Program-made: the position numbers and the translations under genes
Assembly: GCA_902784565.1 (NCBI GenBank)
Contig: CACZVE010000023.1
Location: forward strand, 1 to 43,813
Length of the DNA stretch: 43,813 nucleotides
Reading direction: 5' to 3'
From: an uncultured Prevotellaceae bacterium
GTDB taxonomy: Bacteria; Bacteroidota; Bacteroidia; Bacteroidales; Bacteroidaceae
Part shown: positions 1 to 7,902 of the stretch, piece by piece
How the letters are laid out: every line of letters starts with the position of its first letter
Numbering within the stretch: the first letter of the stretch is position 1
The notes under the pieces: model-generated
The model's input: the letters and a program-made list of their open reading frames with translations, nothing else
What the model was told of the DNA's origin: nothing
Database searches by the model: none

Positions 1-1
1 C

Positions 2-577
2 GACTATCAGCAGATCATCGCCCAACTCAAGGGCATCGACAAGGTAATCTTCGTGGGTGGTATCTCTGCTGCCCTTGAAGGTGAGGAGATGCCTGTCAAT
101 ATCGACGGTTTCAAGGGTGGCGACCGCACCCATATCGAACTGCCCAAGGTGCAGCGCGACTTCCTCAAAGCACTGAAGGAGGCTGGCAAGCAGGTGATCT
201 TCGTCAACTGCTCCGGCTCCTGCATCGCACTGGAACCGGAGACCAAGACCTGCGAGGCCATCGTACAGGCCTGGTATGCGGGTCAGGAGGGTGGCACCGC
301 CATTGCAGATGTGCTCTTCGGCGACTTCAACCCCAGCGGTAAACTGCCCGTGACATTCTACAAGAACAGCAGTCAACTGCCTGACTACGAGGACTACTCG
401 ATGAAGGGCCGCACCTATCGTTACTTCACCGACGCCCTCTTCCCCTTCGGCTATGGCCTGAGTTACACGACGTTTGAGGTAGGCGAGCCCAGTATTTCCG
501 GAAATTCCGACTTTACCCTCACCGTCCCCGTCAAGAACACCAATAAGCGTGGGTTAAAAAAATGCGCCCCTCGGTGA
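2..577 (+). CDS. GH3 beta-glycosidase, C-terminal fragment with truncated 3' end
   Basis: The 5' end lies outside the window; the frame is open from base 2. The visible protein is the second (alpha/beta sandwich) domain of a glycoside hydrolase family 3 enzyme: VIFVGGISAALEGEEM near the start, VIFVNCSGS, AWYAGQEGGTAIADVLFG, NPSGKLPVTF and then FPFGYGLSYTTF, the usual junction to the fibronectin III-like tail. GH3 enzymes of this layout (beta-glucosidases, beta-xylosidases) act on oligosaccharides in the periplasm or at the surface. The fibronectin III-like tail stops after about 30 residues instead of about 100: after VPVKNTNKRG the frame runs into LKKCAPR and a stop encoded inside the terminator hairpin of the neighbouring minus-strand gene. 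I infer a deletion or rearrangement junction near base 550, so the product may be inactive or unstable. Substrate cannot be told from this part. Confidence 0.85.
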   Translation, partial: DYQQIIAQLKGIDKVIFVGGISAALEGEEMPVNIDGFKGGDRTHIELPKVQRDFLKALKEAGKQVIFVNCSGSCIALEPETKTCEAIVQAWYAGQEGGTAIADVLFGDFNPSGKLPVTFYKNSSQLPDYEDYSMKGRTYRYFTDALFPFGYGLSYTTFEVGEPSISGNSDFTLTVPVKNTNKRGLKKCAPR

Positions 578-589
578 GGAGGAGCGCAT
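555..589 (-). terminator. Rho-independent terminator of the outer-membrane barrel gene
   Basis: Read on the minus strand, an 11-bp stem (ATGCGCTCCTC pairing with GAGGGGCGCAT, one G-U pair) with a 6-base loop is followed by seven T. It sits about 30 bases after the stop of the minus-strand gene. The last codons of the truncated GH3 frame on the plus strand run through it. Confidence 0.8.
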
Positions 590-618
590 AGGTTTGTTGT
601 CAGATGAATTGTAAACGC

Positions 619-1221
619 TTAGAGTGCGAACTTGTAACCTAAAGTGAAGGTGAACCAAGAGTGCTTGGAGTCGATATCCTTGATGGCCTTGGTGACACCG
701 AGGTTATAACGGGCATCGATGACGACGTTGCTGATTTCATAAGACAGACCAAAGGGAACTGACAGGTAGAAACCTTTGGTGCCATCAATATTCTCTTCCT
801 CACTCATTTTCGAGCCACTGTACGAACCCTCGAATTTTGCCTTTGATGTAACCTTGAAGGCGGGCTGAATACCAGCCTTGATAGCGAGACCCTTGACAAT
901 GTAGTAATTGGCCAGAATGGGAATGTTGATATAGTCCAACTTATAGGTCTGGTCAATCTTGACACCAGCGATGTCCGTCGTACCCTTCACGCCCTGCATA
1001 GAGTAAAGCACACCTGCAGAAACGCCTAAGTCCTCAGCAAGGCCGTATTCGGCTTCAACACCGGCGGCAAGACCGACGCGCATCTTAGAATCGTCAGTCT
1101 TTGTCATCGTAGCCAAGTTGATACCTGCCATCGGCTTCAGAGTAATCTGACCTAATTCGTTCTGGGCATTTGCACTCAGCGTAGCAATCATCATTGCTGC
1201 AATCATCAAAACTTTCTTCAT
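619..1221 (-). CDS. Outer-membrane beta-barrel protein (PorT-like family)
   Basis: 200 residues. A signal peptide (MKKVLMIAAMMIATLSANAQ) is followed by alternating hydrophobic/polar strands: LKPMAGINLATMT, VGLAAGVEAEYGL, LGVSAGVLYSMQG, LDYINIPILANYYI, FYLSVPFGLSYEIS and a final FTFTLGYKFAL ending in a hydrophobic residue as barrel proteins do. The conserved 'YINIPILANYY' strand is typical of the small outer-membrane beta-barrel family common in Bacteroidota (OMP_b-brl_2 type). It should fold as an 8- to 10-strand barrel in the outer membrane; its substrate or role is unknown. It is a single-gene unit with its own promoter and terminator. Confidence 0.8.
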   Translation of the reverse strand: MKKVLMIAAMMIATLSANAQNELGQITLKPMAGINLATMTKTDDSKMRVGLAAGVEAEYGLAEDLGVSAGVLYSMQGVKGTTDIAGVKIDQTYKLDYINIPILANYYIVKGLAIKAGIQPAFKVTSKAKFEGSYSGSKMSEEENIDGTKGFYLSVPFGLSYEISNVVIDARYNLGVTKAIKDIDSKHSWFTFTLGYKFAL

Positions 1222-1264
1222 AATCTTAATTGTTTAGTGAATAATAATGTTAGTTAATACTTTG

Positions 1265-1296
1265 CAAAGATATGTTTTTTTCTTTTAATTTCCAAA
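1265..1296 (-). promoter_or_regulatory. Promoter of the barrel gene
   Basis: Minus-strand -7 box TATCTTTG (1265-1272) with TTTG of a -33 box (1293-1296) 20 bp upstream, matching the Bacteroidota primary sigma consensus. The start codon follows about 45 bases downstream. Confidence 0.7.
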
Positions 1297-1438
1297 TTTT
1301 TTGGCAAAAAAGTGTCCTTTTTAATCATATTTCTGCCCTTTGAGCAGATTTGTCCCCATTTTCTCCATATCATTTCTGTCTATTGACGAGTTTTGCCCCC
1401 CTTTATTGTGCAAACCTGCCATTATTTTTGCGTTTTTC

Positions 1439-1469
1439 TTGGTAGTTACGAATTTATTGCTTATTTTTG
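1439..1469 (+). promoter_or_regulatory. Promoter of the OmpA-family gene
   Basis: TATTTTTG (1462-1469) fits the -7 consensus TAnnTTTG, with TTG at 1439-1441 at the right distance for -33. The chosen start codon is about 50 bases downstream, which supports starting the gene at 1521 and not at the upstream in-frame ATG at 1467, which overlaps the -7 box. Confidence 0.55.
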
Positions 1470-1520
1470 CACCCGATAAGTATAAATTATAAGTATAATC
1501 AAAATTTAAACCAGCAGAAT

Positions 1521-2795
1521 ATGATGAAGAGACTAGTGATGATGCTGATGATGGCGATAGCCTTCGCAGTGAACGTGAATGCTCAGGGATTCCTGAACAG
1601 ACTGAAGGACAGAGCGGTAAAGGCCGCTGAGAATGCTGTGGAGCGCAAGGTGGAGAGTAAGGTGGAACGTACCACCGACGATGCGATGGACGAAGTCCTC
1701 GACGGAAAGAAGTCCAGCAAAAAGAGCAAGAGTTCTAACAGCGATGCTGATGATGAGGAGGAAGAAGGTCCACAAGATACAGAAGCAGAGTATCAGCAGA
1801 CCGACTTCGTGCCAGGCAGCGCAGTATTCTTTGAGGATAATCTTCAAGGCGAACAGATGGGTGAGTTCCCCTCTAAGTGGGACCTGATTGATGGTTCTAC
1901 CGATGTGGCCAATATGAAGGGAAAGAAATGTATTCACTTCGAGCCTGGTACAAGAATTGAGCCATTGATGACCAATCAATCCAGTTATTTGCCCGATTTC
2001 TTCACTATGGAATGTGATTTCTGGATGAACGACCCAAAGACGGAGCTTAGTAACTGCTACGAATTTGAGTTTAACAAGAGCAATGATGAGGGTGTATATG
2101 AAATCAGAATCGGTGAGAGTTATGACAAACTTGAAGTGACTTGTCGTTACAGATCAGTATCAGGTGACTGGCGTGATTCTGGAGGTGGCAAGACTTGGGA
2201 ATTAAAGAAGAACGATTGGAGCCATTTTGCTTTGTCGTTCAACAAGCGTGCCATCAAGATCTATATTAACGGTAAGCGTGTGATAAATATTCCCAATAGT
2301 ACGGCTGCCGATCGTGTGAAGATTCATCAGGCAGATTGGGGCGGATTCCATGGGAATAAGAACTATCTGACCAACTTCCGTTTTGCCAAGGGTGGAAATG
2401 AGCTCTATGCCCAGCAGACAACTGATATGAGTGCCGTTGAGAAGGCTATTGCAGAGACTGGAAAATTTGTGACAAACAATATTCTCTTCGAGACAGCTAA
2501 GGCTACGCTGAAGCCCGAGTCGATGGAGGAGATCCAGAAGGTGGCCGACTATATGAAGAAAAATCCCAGCGTTCGCTTTGAGGTGCAGGGACATACCGAC
2601 AATCAGGGCTCTGATGCCGTGAACGATCCCCTGTCGCAGCAGCGTGCTGAGGCCGTGGTAAAGGCTCTCGAAGGCTTAGGCGTGGATGGCTTCAACCTCC
2701 GTGCTGTGGGTAAGGGCTCGCACGAGCCCGTCGCAGACAATAAGACCGACGAGGGCCGCGCCAAGAACCGTCGCGTCGAGTTTATCAAGAAATAA
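1521..2795 (+). CDS. OmpA-family cell-envelope protein with lectin-like middle domain
   Basis: 424 residues from ATG 1521. A signal peptide (MMKRLVMMLMMAIAFAVNVNAQ) leads to a charged, coiled-coil-like stretch rich in Lys/Glu and a DDEEEEG acidic run (about residues 25-95). The middle (about 100-300) has the beta-rich pattern of a concanavalin A-like/LamG jelly roll. The last 110 residues are an OmpA C-terminal domain: NILFETAKATLKPES, VQGHTDNQGS, LSQQRAEAVVKAL and RAKNRRVEF, with the Asp and Arg residues that bind diaminopimelate in peptidoglycan. The protein probably anchors to the cell wall and binds an unknown ligand through the middle domain. A start at 1467 would lack a signal peptide at its N-terminus and overlap the promoter, so it was rejected. 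Confidence 0.85.
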   Translation: MMKRLVMMLMMAIAFAVNVNAQGFLNRLKDRAVKAAENAVERKVESKVERTTDDAMDEVLDGKKSSKKSKSSNSDADDEEEEGPQDTEAEYQQTDFVPGSAVFFEDNLQGEQMGEFPSKWDLIDGSTDVANMKGKKCIHFEPGTRIEPLMTNQSSYLPDFFTMECDFWMNDPKTELSNCYEFEFNKSNDEGVYEIRIGESYDKLEVTCRYRSVSGDWRDSGGGKTWELKKNDWSHFALSFNKRAIKIYINGKRVINIPNSTAADRVKIHQADWGGFHGNKNYLTNFRFAKGGNELYAQQTTDMSAVEKAIAETGKFVTNNILFETAKATLKPESMEEIQKVADYMKKNPSVRFEVQGHTDNQGSDAVNDPLSQQRAEAVVKALEGLGVDGFNLRAVGKGSHEPVADNKTDEGRAKNRRVEFIKK

Positions 2796-2796
2796 C

Positions 2797-2865
2797 AATC
2801 ACAGAGGGACGGTTCTTTTGTTACATCGCCAATTGACGTAACAAAAGAACCGTCCCTCTGTGATT
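2797..2865. repeat. REP-type palindrome (28-bp perfect arms)
   Basis: Two perfectly complementary 28-base arms (2797-2824 and 2838-2865) enclose a 13-base spacer. The arm core GAGGGACGGTTCTTTTGTTA resembles the 'GGGACGGTTCT' palindromes that, from memory, are dispersed in many genomes and linked to IS200-like REP-associated transposases. It begins one base after the stop of the OmpA-family gene and ends 15 bases before the next start. No T run follows it on the plus strand, so it is not a standard terminator. No transposase is in the window. Confidence 0.75.
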
Positions 2866-2880
2866 CTAATCAACCGACTT

Positions 2881-3369
2881 ATGAAGAAGATCTTTTTCAC
2901 ACTAGTGTGCATGCTGTTTATGGGAGGCACCAGTGCTTCGGCAGCGTCGGATGACCAGCCGATGCTGAGGGTGGATCTTGCAGACGGTTCTCAGTTGGAG
3001 TTCCCTCTGGCAGAGCGTCCACAGTTGTTGTGGGAAGGCGACTACGTGTATTTTACTACCAAGGGCGCCCAGCCTGTGGTAGTCGAGAAAAACAGTTTCC
3101 GTGGGTTTGCCTTTTCTGGGACGTCAGGCATTCACTCCCTGATGAATCCGAAGGAACAGATTGTCTACGACAAACAGGGTATTGTGCGCATCGAAGGAGT
3201 GGACAATCCGTCTGCAATAGGCGTGTATGATGCCGCAGGTCGTCAGGTGAGTTCCGATTGTGTGACAACCTCGCAGGGCAGTGCTGTCGTAAATCTCTCC
3301 ATGATGCCGTCGGGTGTCTATATGATTCGGTTGAACAGTCAGTCATCCTTTAAAATCGTCAGGCCATGA
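2881..3369 (+). CDS. Small secreted protein with type IX-like C-terminal tail
   Basis: 162 residues from ATG 2881; the in-frame GTG at 2860 lies inside the REP palindrome and is unlikely. A signal peptide (MKKIFFTLVCMLFMGGTSASA) is followed by a short beta domain (LRVDLADGSQLEFPLAERPQL) and a C-terminal region IGVYDAAGRQVSS ... GVYMIRLNSQSSFKIV. That ending matches the C-terminal signal by which Bacteroidota export proteins through the type IX system (type A sorting-like). The stop overlaps the next start in ATGA, so the two genes are probably translationally coupled. Function unknown. Confidence 0.7.
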   Translation: MKKIFFTLVCMLFMGGTSASAASDDQPMLRVDLADGSQLEFPLAERPQLLWEGDYVYFTTKGAQPVVVEKNSFRGFAFSGTSGIHSLMNPKEQIVYDKQGIVRIEGVDNPSAIGVYDAAGRQVSSDCVTTSQGSAVVNLSMMPSGVYMIRLNSQSSFKIVRP

Positions 3370-5633
3370 AGAAATTATTCTTTGCAATGGCAGTCTCCCT
3401 CTGTCTGACAACAGTTGTCAAGGCACAGGATAGGATGGTGGTGGTGACGACATCGGGTCAGATGTACGACTTCGCGATGACAGAGGATGGCGGTCTGAGA
3501 TACGATGCGGCCTCGGGTGGTTATACGATCGTGTCGGAAGGAACATCCAGGACCTTTGGAGCCGACGAGATCAAACAGGTGTATTTCGAGGATCAGGTTG
3601 TGGTGGCTGCCGACCCCTATATCGAACCGAAGGCCACAGACACCGTGAACCCCAACTTCGAGTCGCTGGAACAGGCCGACTATGAGGTGATTGAGCTCGA
3701 TACGGCTCTCTGTCGTATCAAGGTGCGTTTCCTGAAGGATGTTCCCCAACTCTATGTCGGAAAGATCCTGCCGTTCGAGAAAGATGACTTCGGCTGTAAC
3801 TGTTATGTGCTGACGTGGACGCTTGACGGTAATGTGGCGGATATCCGTTTCCGTCCTACCCCGCTCGAAGAACTATTGTATAATGCCGATCTCGTGTTTA
3901 CCTCCAATCCCAATGATCCCTACTATAAGACTGGGGAGTCTGTCCGTACCCGAGGCGACAACGGCGACATGAAGTCACTGCCTCCGTTGGAGTTTGTCAG
4001 CGACAAGATTTCGTTTGGCGAAGAACCCGTGTGGGTGGAGACAGGTAATAAGGTGACGCTTCAGGCACATTTCGCCTATCAGTCTGGCCCTCCTGTTCAG
4101 GGTTCGGAAGGCATCCGCTCTTACTCCAGCCAGATCAAGAAGATGGGGCTTGTGCTGACAGGTACCCTTGAGAACAGTCTGGTGAACAAGATTGACATAA
4201 AAGCCAAGAAGAAAGTCCTGGACAAAGAGGCGCGCATGAAGAAGCCTTTGTTCTATACGGCGAAGGGATTCGTGGTGGGCTATGTGCCAATCTATGTGTC
4301 GTTCTCTGCCGAACTGGGTGCCCGTATGCAGGCCTTTGCGGAGGCAGAACTGAGGTATGCCCATGAGAATGTCACGACGTTGAAGGTCAGCGCAGGTATG
4401 GAATATTATGGTGAAAAGAATGAGTTGAAACCCATCCTCGACTTTACCTATGGCCACGACCAGAAGCGTCCGGATTTTTTCGCACTCTCCGGCAAAGGCA
4501 ACTTCAAGGCTTCACCCTTCATCCGTTTCGACCTAGCGGTGAACCTGGCCGTAGGACTCCACGTGGACCTGATGCCCTTCCTGCGTCTCAACTACGAGAG
4601 TTATGTGACGAAGGATGGTTTCTTTCCTTACTTCATGGCGGATGCCGGTGTGAATCTGCGGGGCGGACTTTACTTCCCCCTTATCAGGAACGGCAAGGAT
4701 ACACTGAGTTATGAGTCGCCAGACCTTTTTGTCACCAAACTCTGGGAGGAACCCAAGCACTTTACCGTCAGAGACTCGTTGAAACGGGTGTTCAACAGTT
4801 TCGGTAGCCATAGCGAATGGGAGATGCAGGTGCAGGCCGAACAGGACGGTGAGAAACAGGTGGCACCGGCTAACAGTAATGGCGCAGCCCTGCATTGCCA
4901 GTGGATGTCAGACTTCCCCTTGGAGGATAAGACGGAGGAATATACTCTGGCAGGACAGTATGGCGGACTGTCACGTCCGAAGGTAGCACGTCGCGCTGAC
5001 GGTGCCGGCGGACTGCGTCCCATCGGAGAACCCTGGGCCGCGGTTGGCGATAAGGACGGTAATGTGAAGGTGGCGTGTACGTCGCCTGTTCCCATGGGTT
5101 ATAAGACGGTGCTCCGTACCAGTATCGTGGACAGTCTGGGTAATGCCGTTGAGTCGCATGATATCGAGATGCCTTGGGAGGTGCGTAACTTCAATGCTAC
5201 CTACGACTTTGCCGGCATGACAGGTACTGTGGAGTATCGCGATGGCGGCAAGCGTATCAAGGAAGTCAACCCCTTGTTGGGTATCGCTGAGTACGACAAT
5301 GGCAAGACGACCATCCACGATGTGGCAGGGAATGTCTATACTGTCACAGGAGAAGAAGCAAGTATCGCTTTCCTGGGTTGTAACTGTATGTGGGTGACGC
5401 CTATGGGTCTTGACCAAGCACCTTCTGCAGGCCTCGATGAGATCCGTTGGGCCATGGCACAGGGACTGATCAAGAATACGCAAATGACTTTCGGCGAGAC
5501 CAACTATCTGGGCTATAAGTGTATCACCTGTACCGTCGAGAATGGTATGGATACCATCTTCCAGAATGTCTGCCTCAAGGCCGATACCGGCGAGGGTTCT
5601 TTTGTTGTTACGAAGTTCGAGGTTTTAGAATAG
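3366..5633 (+). CDS. Large secreted protein of unknown function
   Basis: 755 residues, coupled by a 4-base overlap to the gene before it. It has a signal peptide (MKKLFFAMAVSLCLTTVVKAQ), then a short domain (DRMVVVTTSGQMYDFAM ... FGADEIKQVYF) that resembles the start of the upstream 162-residue protein, which also pairs a 'sequence-of-interest' segment with a tail. The middle (about 300-460) carries amphipathic strands such as FVVGYVPIYVSFSAELGARM and FIRFDLAVNLAVGLHVDLMP. Two closely spaced Cys pairs occur (FGCNCYVL and LGCNCMWV). I do not recognise the family. The signal peptide and lack of membrane helices suggest a periplasmic or surface location. Confidence 0.7.
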   Translation: MKKLFFAMAVSLCLTTVVKAQDRMVVVTTSGQMYDFAMTEDGGLRYDAASGGYTIVSEGTSRTFGADEIKQVYFEDQVVVAADPYIEPKATDTVNPNFESLEQADYEVIELDTALCRIKVRFLKDVPQLYVGKILPFEKDDFGCNCYVLTWTLDGNVADIRFRPTPLEELLYNADLVFTSNPNDPYYKTGESVRTRGDNGDMKSLPPLEFVSDKISFGEEPVWVETGNKVTLQAHFAYQSGPPVQGSEGIRSYSSQIKKMGLVLTGTLENSLVNKIDIKAKKKVLDKEARMKKPLFYTAKGFVVGYVPIYVSFSAELGARMQAFAEAELRYAHENVTTLKVSAGMEYYGEKNELKPILDFTYGHDQKRPDFFALSGKGNFKASPFIRFDLAVNLAVGLHVDLMPFLRLNYESYVTKDGFFPYFMADAGVNLRGGLYFPLIRNGKDTLSYESPDLFVTKLWEEPKHFTVRDSLKRVFNSFGSHSEWEMQVQAEQDGEKQVAPANSNGAALHCQWMSDFPLEDKTEEYTLAGQYGGLSRPKVARRADGAGGLRPIGEPWAAVGDKDGNVKVACTSPVPMGYKTVLRTSIVDSLGNAVESHDIEMPWEVRNFNATYDFAGMTGTVEYRDGGKRIKEVNPLLGIAEYDNGKTTIHDVAGNVYTVTGEEASIAFLGCNCMWVTPMGLDQAPSAGLDEIRWAMAQGLIKNTQMTFGETNYLGYKCITCTVENGMDTIFQNVCLKADTGEGSFVVTKFEVLE

Positions 5634-5677
5634 TTTTCCCCGATAATATAGTATTAATCATTAAAAACCAACATGTT

Positions 5678-6613
5678 ATGAAGAAACTGAGTTTAGTATT
5701 GATGTGTATCGCAACGCTCGCACTGACAGCCTGCGGTGGAAAGAGCGGCAGCAGCGCAAGTGGTGAATCTGAGAGCAGCAATGCCTCTGGCTTGGCTGAA
5801 GGCAAGTGGCCCGCAGCAATCTACGACAAATACGGTTACACGGAAATTCCTACCAAGGGACATATCGTGTGTACTGAGTTAACAGGCGAAGAGGATTCTT
5901 ATCTCTATCGTGTGTACTACAAGGGTGTGACCCGCGAGGAATTGCAGGCATGGGTGAAGTCGCTGAAGGAGAAAGGCTATCGCATTGCCGACTGGCAGCA
6001 GGAAAAGATTGACAAGGCTGGCTGGGACTCCGACATCTTCCTCTATCAGCCTGAGCAGGGAAAGGATATCCGCTTGCGTCTTGGCTTCGACTTCAATAAG
6101 AATATGGACTTTGAGTATTATGCCGACGAGCCCAATCCCGCCTACGAGATTGTGACGCGTGGCGAGGGTGACGATGAGCAGATGTTCATTGAGTATAATT
6201 TCACCGTGTCGCTCAACAAGTTCAAGAACCAGCCCGAGACAACGGGCTCCTTCGATGCCCTTGGTGTGAAGGCAGAGGATTTGGCCGGCATTCCCAATGT
6301 CCGTGTGGTCAATATGCAAAGCGGTCCCACAGGTGGCTCCATCGGTTTTAGTCTCTATATAGACCACCAGTTGGCTGAGGGTGACTTCGATGCCATCCAC
6401 AATAAGGTTGCAGATGTGTTTGAGGCCAAGGGTGTAAAGTGCTTCCACACTTTCAGCGGCAAGGAAATGACTGCTGAGCAATTGAAAGCCGACAAGGTTC
6501 GCAGTTACGTTGTTGAGAAGGATGGCAAGAAGTATCAGATGATGGCGATGACCGACGACCGCATTGGTGACTTCGGAGGCGGTATTACCTTCCGTTTCAT
6601 GGTCTCAAAGTAG
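5678..6613 (+). CDS. Lipoprotein of unknown function
   Basis: 311 residues from ATG 5678; the long N-terminal extension of the open frame overlaps the previous gene and lacks a signal. The lipobox LTAC is followed by a Gly/Ser-rich linker (GGKSGSSASGESESS), typical of a surface or periplasmic lipoprotein. Two similar-looking halves each have an amphipathic pattern (residues about 40-150 and 165-305). No catalytic motif is recognised. It sits 44 bases after the 755-residue protein gene and 9 bases before the protease gene, so it probably belongs to the same transcript. Confidence 0.7.
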   Translation: MKKLSLVLMCIATLALTACGGKSGSSASGESESSNASGLAEGKWPAAIYDKYGYTEIPTKGHIVCTELTGEEDSYLYRVYYKGVTREELQAWVKSLKEKGYRIADWQQEKIDKAGWDSDIFLYQPEQGKDIRLRLGFDFNKNMDFEYYADEPNPAYEIVTRGEGDDEQMFIEYNFTVSLNKFKNQPETTGSFDALGVKAEDLAGIPNVRVVNMQSGPTGGSIGFSLYIDHQLAEGDFDAIHNKVADVFEAKGVKCFHTFSGKEMTAEQLKADKVRSYVVEKDGKKYQMMAMTDDRIGDFGGGITFRFMVSK

Positions 6614-6622
6614 TAAACGGAA

Positions 6623-7816
6623 TTGCTGAATAAGAGAATCGTTTCAGTGGCATTGCTGCTGATGGTGTGTATCGGTGTCGTGGCGCAGATGAAGCGCTAC
6701 GACACGGACTTTTTCTTGTCGCGGAAGAATTTCGTGATGACTATTCCCATCGAGATCGAGCGGGGACAGATCTACCTGCCCGTCAGGATGCAGGGAAGAC
6801 AGTACCGCTTTAAACTTGATACAGGTGCCAGTCAGGGGGTTATCTACGACGATGTCGATATCGAGGGCTTGAGGGAACTGGGCTTCATCAAGTCGGAGGA
6901 TGCCGTCGGACAGAGTCATAAGGTGACGACGGTAGAACTGCCTCCGCTGATGTTGGACTCACTCATCATCAGCGGCTTTAAGGTACAGCGGATGAAGCGC
7001 AATGTGAGGCGACAGGGTGAGGATGGTATCATCGGTTTTGCACTGTTCCATCGGGGTATCGCTGCGAAGATAGATTGTCGCGACAGCGTGATGATACTGA
7101 CAGATCGGAAGGCCTACTTCAAGCGGGCTCAGGGCGAAGCACTCAGATACCGTCTGAAATGGCATGTACCTTACGTCAATATCTCCCCGTTTGAGGGAAC
7201 TACAGAAGAAGTGCTTTTCGACTCAGGCAGTCCGCTACTCTATGCCATCAACAACGAGCGTTTTGCCCAGATGCTGGCCACCGCTCCCTCTGTGGAGAGA
7301 CAGATAGAAGGCGTCACCTATGGCAGCCATGCCATCGGCCACTTCGGAAGCGAGCGTTCGCATCAGATCACGCTGCTGTCGCTCGACAGTCTGAGATGGG
7401 GAAACTTTATATTACAGGAGGTACATTGCGCCACCGTTCAGGGCGGCTCTCATATTGGCGCGCCCCTGCTCCGATACGGTGCGATGATTATCGACCCCTT
7501 CCGTAAACAATTGATTTTCCAGCCTTACGACGGACAGACATCCTGTATTGTGGCGAATCGCCGCCCGGATATCGTCATCGTCGAGAAAGAGGGAAAGGCG
7601 ATGATTGGAATGGTGATGGAGCAGGGCAAGGCCTGGGAGGCCGGCTTCCGCCACGACTACATCATCGAGAAGGTCGATGGCGAGTCCATCACCTTTGATC
7701 AGTTCAACAGTTATCGCTGGGTGAAGGATCAGGAGTATGAATTCACCCTCCGCCTGCCTATCGGCATCCTCACTAAACTCCGCTCCATCTGGCCCCTGCA
7801 GTATAATCAGAAATAG
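6623..7816 (+). CDS. Retropepsin-like aspartyl protease with C-terminal PDZ-like domain
   Basis: 397 residues if translation starts at TTG 6623, the only start that gives a complete signal peptide (LNKRIVSVALLLMVCIGVVAQ). Two aspartyl-protease lobes are visible: FKLDTGASQGVIYDD (about residues 64-78), with the DTGAS catalytic motif, and EVLFDSGSPLLYAI (about 195-210), where DSG stands in the same place. The C-terminal part (about 330-385) has a PDZ-like segment, AWEAGFRHDYIIEKVDGESI. Family members are periplasmic or secreted; the target is unknown. The stop codon touches the first unit of the CCTAGG decamer array. Confidence 0.8.
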   Translation: MLNKRIVSVALLLMVCIGVVAQMKRYDTDFFLSRKNFVMTIPIEIERGQIYLPVRMQGRQYRFKLDTGASQGVIYDDVDIEGLRELGFIKSEDAVGQSHKVTTVELPPLMLDSLIISGFKVQRMKRNVRRQGEDGIIGFALFHRGIAAKIDCRDSVMILTDRKAYFKRAQGEALRYRLKWHVPYVNISPFEGTTEEVLFDSGSPLLYAINNERFAQMLATAPSVERQIEGVTYGSHAIGHFGSERSHQITLLSLDSLRWGNFILQEVHCATVQGGSHIGAPLLRYGAMIIDPFRKQLIFQPYDGQTSCIVANRRPDIVIVEKEGKAMIGMVMEQGKAWEAGFRHDYIIEKVDGESITFDQFNSYRWVKDQEYEFTLRLPIGILTKLRSIWPLQYNQK

Positions 7817-7902
7817 GCTAGGCAATCCTAGGAAAACCTAGGAAAACCTAGGACAGCCTAGGACAGCCAAGAAAATCCTAGGGCCGCCTAGAGTTTCCTA
7901 GC
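7817..7902. repeat. CCTAGG decamer array, left copy
   Basis: Nine cores with exact 10-bp spacing, starting at 7817 and then every 10 bases to 7897. Most are the palindrome CCTAGG; variants are GCTAGG, CCAAGA, CCTAGA and CCTAGC. The 4-base spacers vary (CAAT, AAAA, AAAA, ACAG, ACAG, AAAT, GCCG, GTTT). The array starts one base after the protease stop, and its last two units run into the 3' end of the four-helix-bundle gene, supplying its stop codon. Confidence 0.95.

Noticed and set aside
2797-2865. Rho-independent terminator of the OmpA-family gene
   Set aside because: The stem is long, but no T run follows on the plus strand and the arms match the REP-type core.
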